Source: an uncultured Candidatus Saccharibacteria bacterium
GTDB lineage: Bacteria; Patescibacteriota; Saccharimonadia; Saccharimonadales; Saccharimonadaceae
DNA: 12,384 nucleotides
NCBI GenBank assembly: GCA_938036625.1
Contig: CALHQH010000042.1
Span: 1 to 12,384, forward strand
Direction: 5' to 3'
Shown here: positions 12,360 to 12,384 of the stretch, one piece after another
Numbering within the stretch: position 1 is the first letter of the stretch
Layout: every line of letters starts with the position of its first letter
Made by a program: the position numbers and the translations under genes
The notes under the pieces: generated by a model
The model's database searches: none
What the model was told of the DNA's origin: nothing
Seen by the model: only the letters and a program-made list of their open reading frames with translations

Positions 12360-12384
12360 TGGAGGCACCGAGCGGACTCGAACC
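12360..12384 (-). tRNA. partial tRNA, 3' end (probably tRNA-Cys)
   Basis: On the minus strand the sequence reads GGTTCGAGTCCGCT (T arm, TTCGAGT loop), then the acceptor strand CGGTGCC, discriminator T and encoded CCA. The 5' half including the anticodon lies beyond the window. A T discriminator with a G1-G2 start (deduced from the acceptor) fits tRNA-Cys, with tRNA-Gly as the other family with this base. It ends seven bases from the HNH stop codon, so the two genes converge without a visible terminator. Confidence 0.85.

Noticed and set aside
1..12384. CRISPR array, transposase or prophage structural genes
   Set aside because: No spaced repeats, no IS-type inverted ends and no phage structural proteins were seen on either strand.

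Overview
The window looks like a gene-dense stretch from a small bacterial genome, most likely a candidate phyla radiation (CPR) lineage such as Saccharibacteria (TM7). I infer this from the gene style, not from a marker gene. The signs are short intergenic spaces, many promoters whose -10 box lies exactly six bases from the start codon (leaderless mRNAs), a lemA/htpX pair, tRNAs with encoded CCA, and a DNA ligase whose zinc-finger segment has no cysteines. TGA is used as a stop (gene ending at 3598), so this is not one of the UGA-recoded CPR groups. No rRNA, CRISPR array, transposase or prophage structural gene is visible.

Layout, left to right. 1-318: a bidirectional hairpin terminator and otherwise little. 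319-900 (-): an unrecognised protein. 1131-1613 (-) and 1634-2587 (+): a GNAT acetyltransferase and a phosphate acetyltransferase, fired divergently from one 20-bp gap. 2588-3043: a non-coding convergent gap with hairpins. 3044-4618 (-): three genes of nucleotide damage control: a NADAR (YbiA-like) glycosidase, a MazG-like NTP pyrophosphohydrolase and an ITPA/HAM1-like pyrophosphatase. The last two overlap by four bases. 4812-7595 (-): ligA followed by a multi-pass membrane protein. 7596-8119: a long gap with two perfect 11-bp hairpins, other pairings and its own promoter, a good candidate for an uncharacterised structured RNA or a regulated ligA leader. 8120-10966 (-): lemA, a terminator, then htpX and a coupled multi-pass membrane protein with a very basic N-terminal tail. 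11155-11240 (-): tRNA-Leu(UAA). 11296-12352 (+): a small alpha/beta hydrolase and a zinc-ribbon HNH nuclease, the only plus-strand genes in the right half, enclosed by two tRNAs. 12360 to the end (-): the 3' part of another tRNA, probably Cys.

How the genes fit together. The left-centre block cleans the nucleotide pool and sits beside the replication and repair ligase. LemA and HtpX belong to envelope protein quality control. Pta links acetyl-CoA with acetyl phosphate, but no acetate kinase is present here. Two start-signal classes coexist: leaderless genes (GNAT, pta, htpX, hydrolase) and Shine-Dalgarno genes (mazG-like, ligA, membrane protein, lemA). Twice the same octamer ATTATACT forms back-to-back -10 boxes for divergent transcription.
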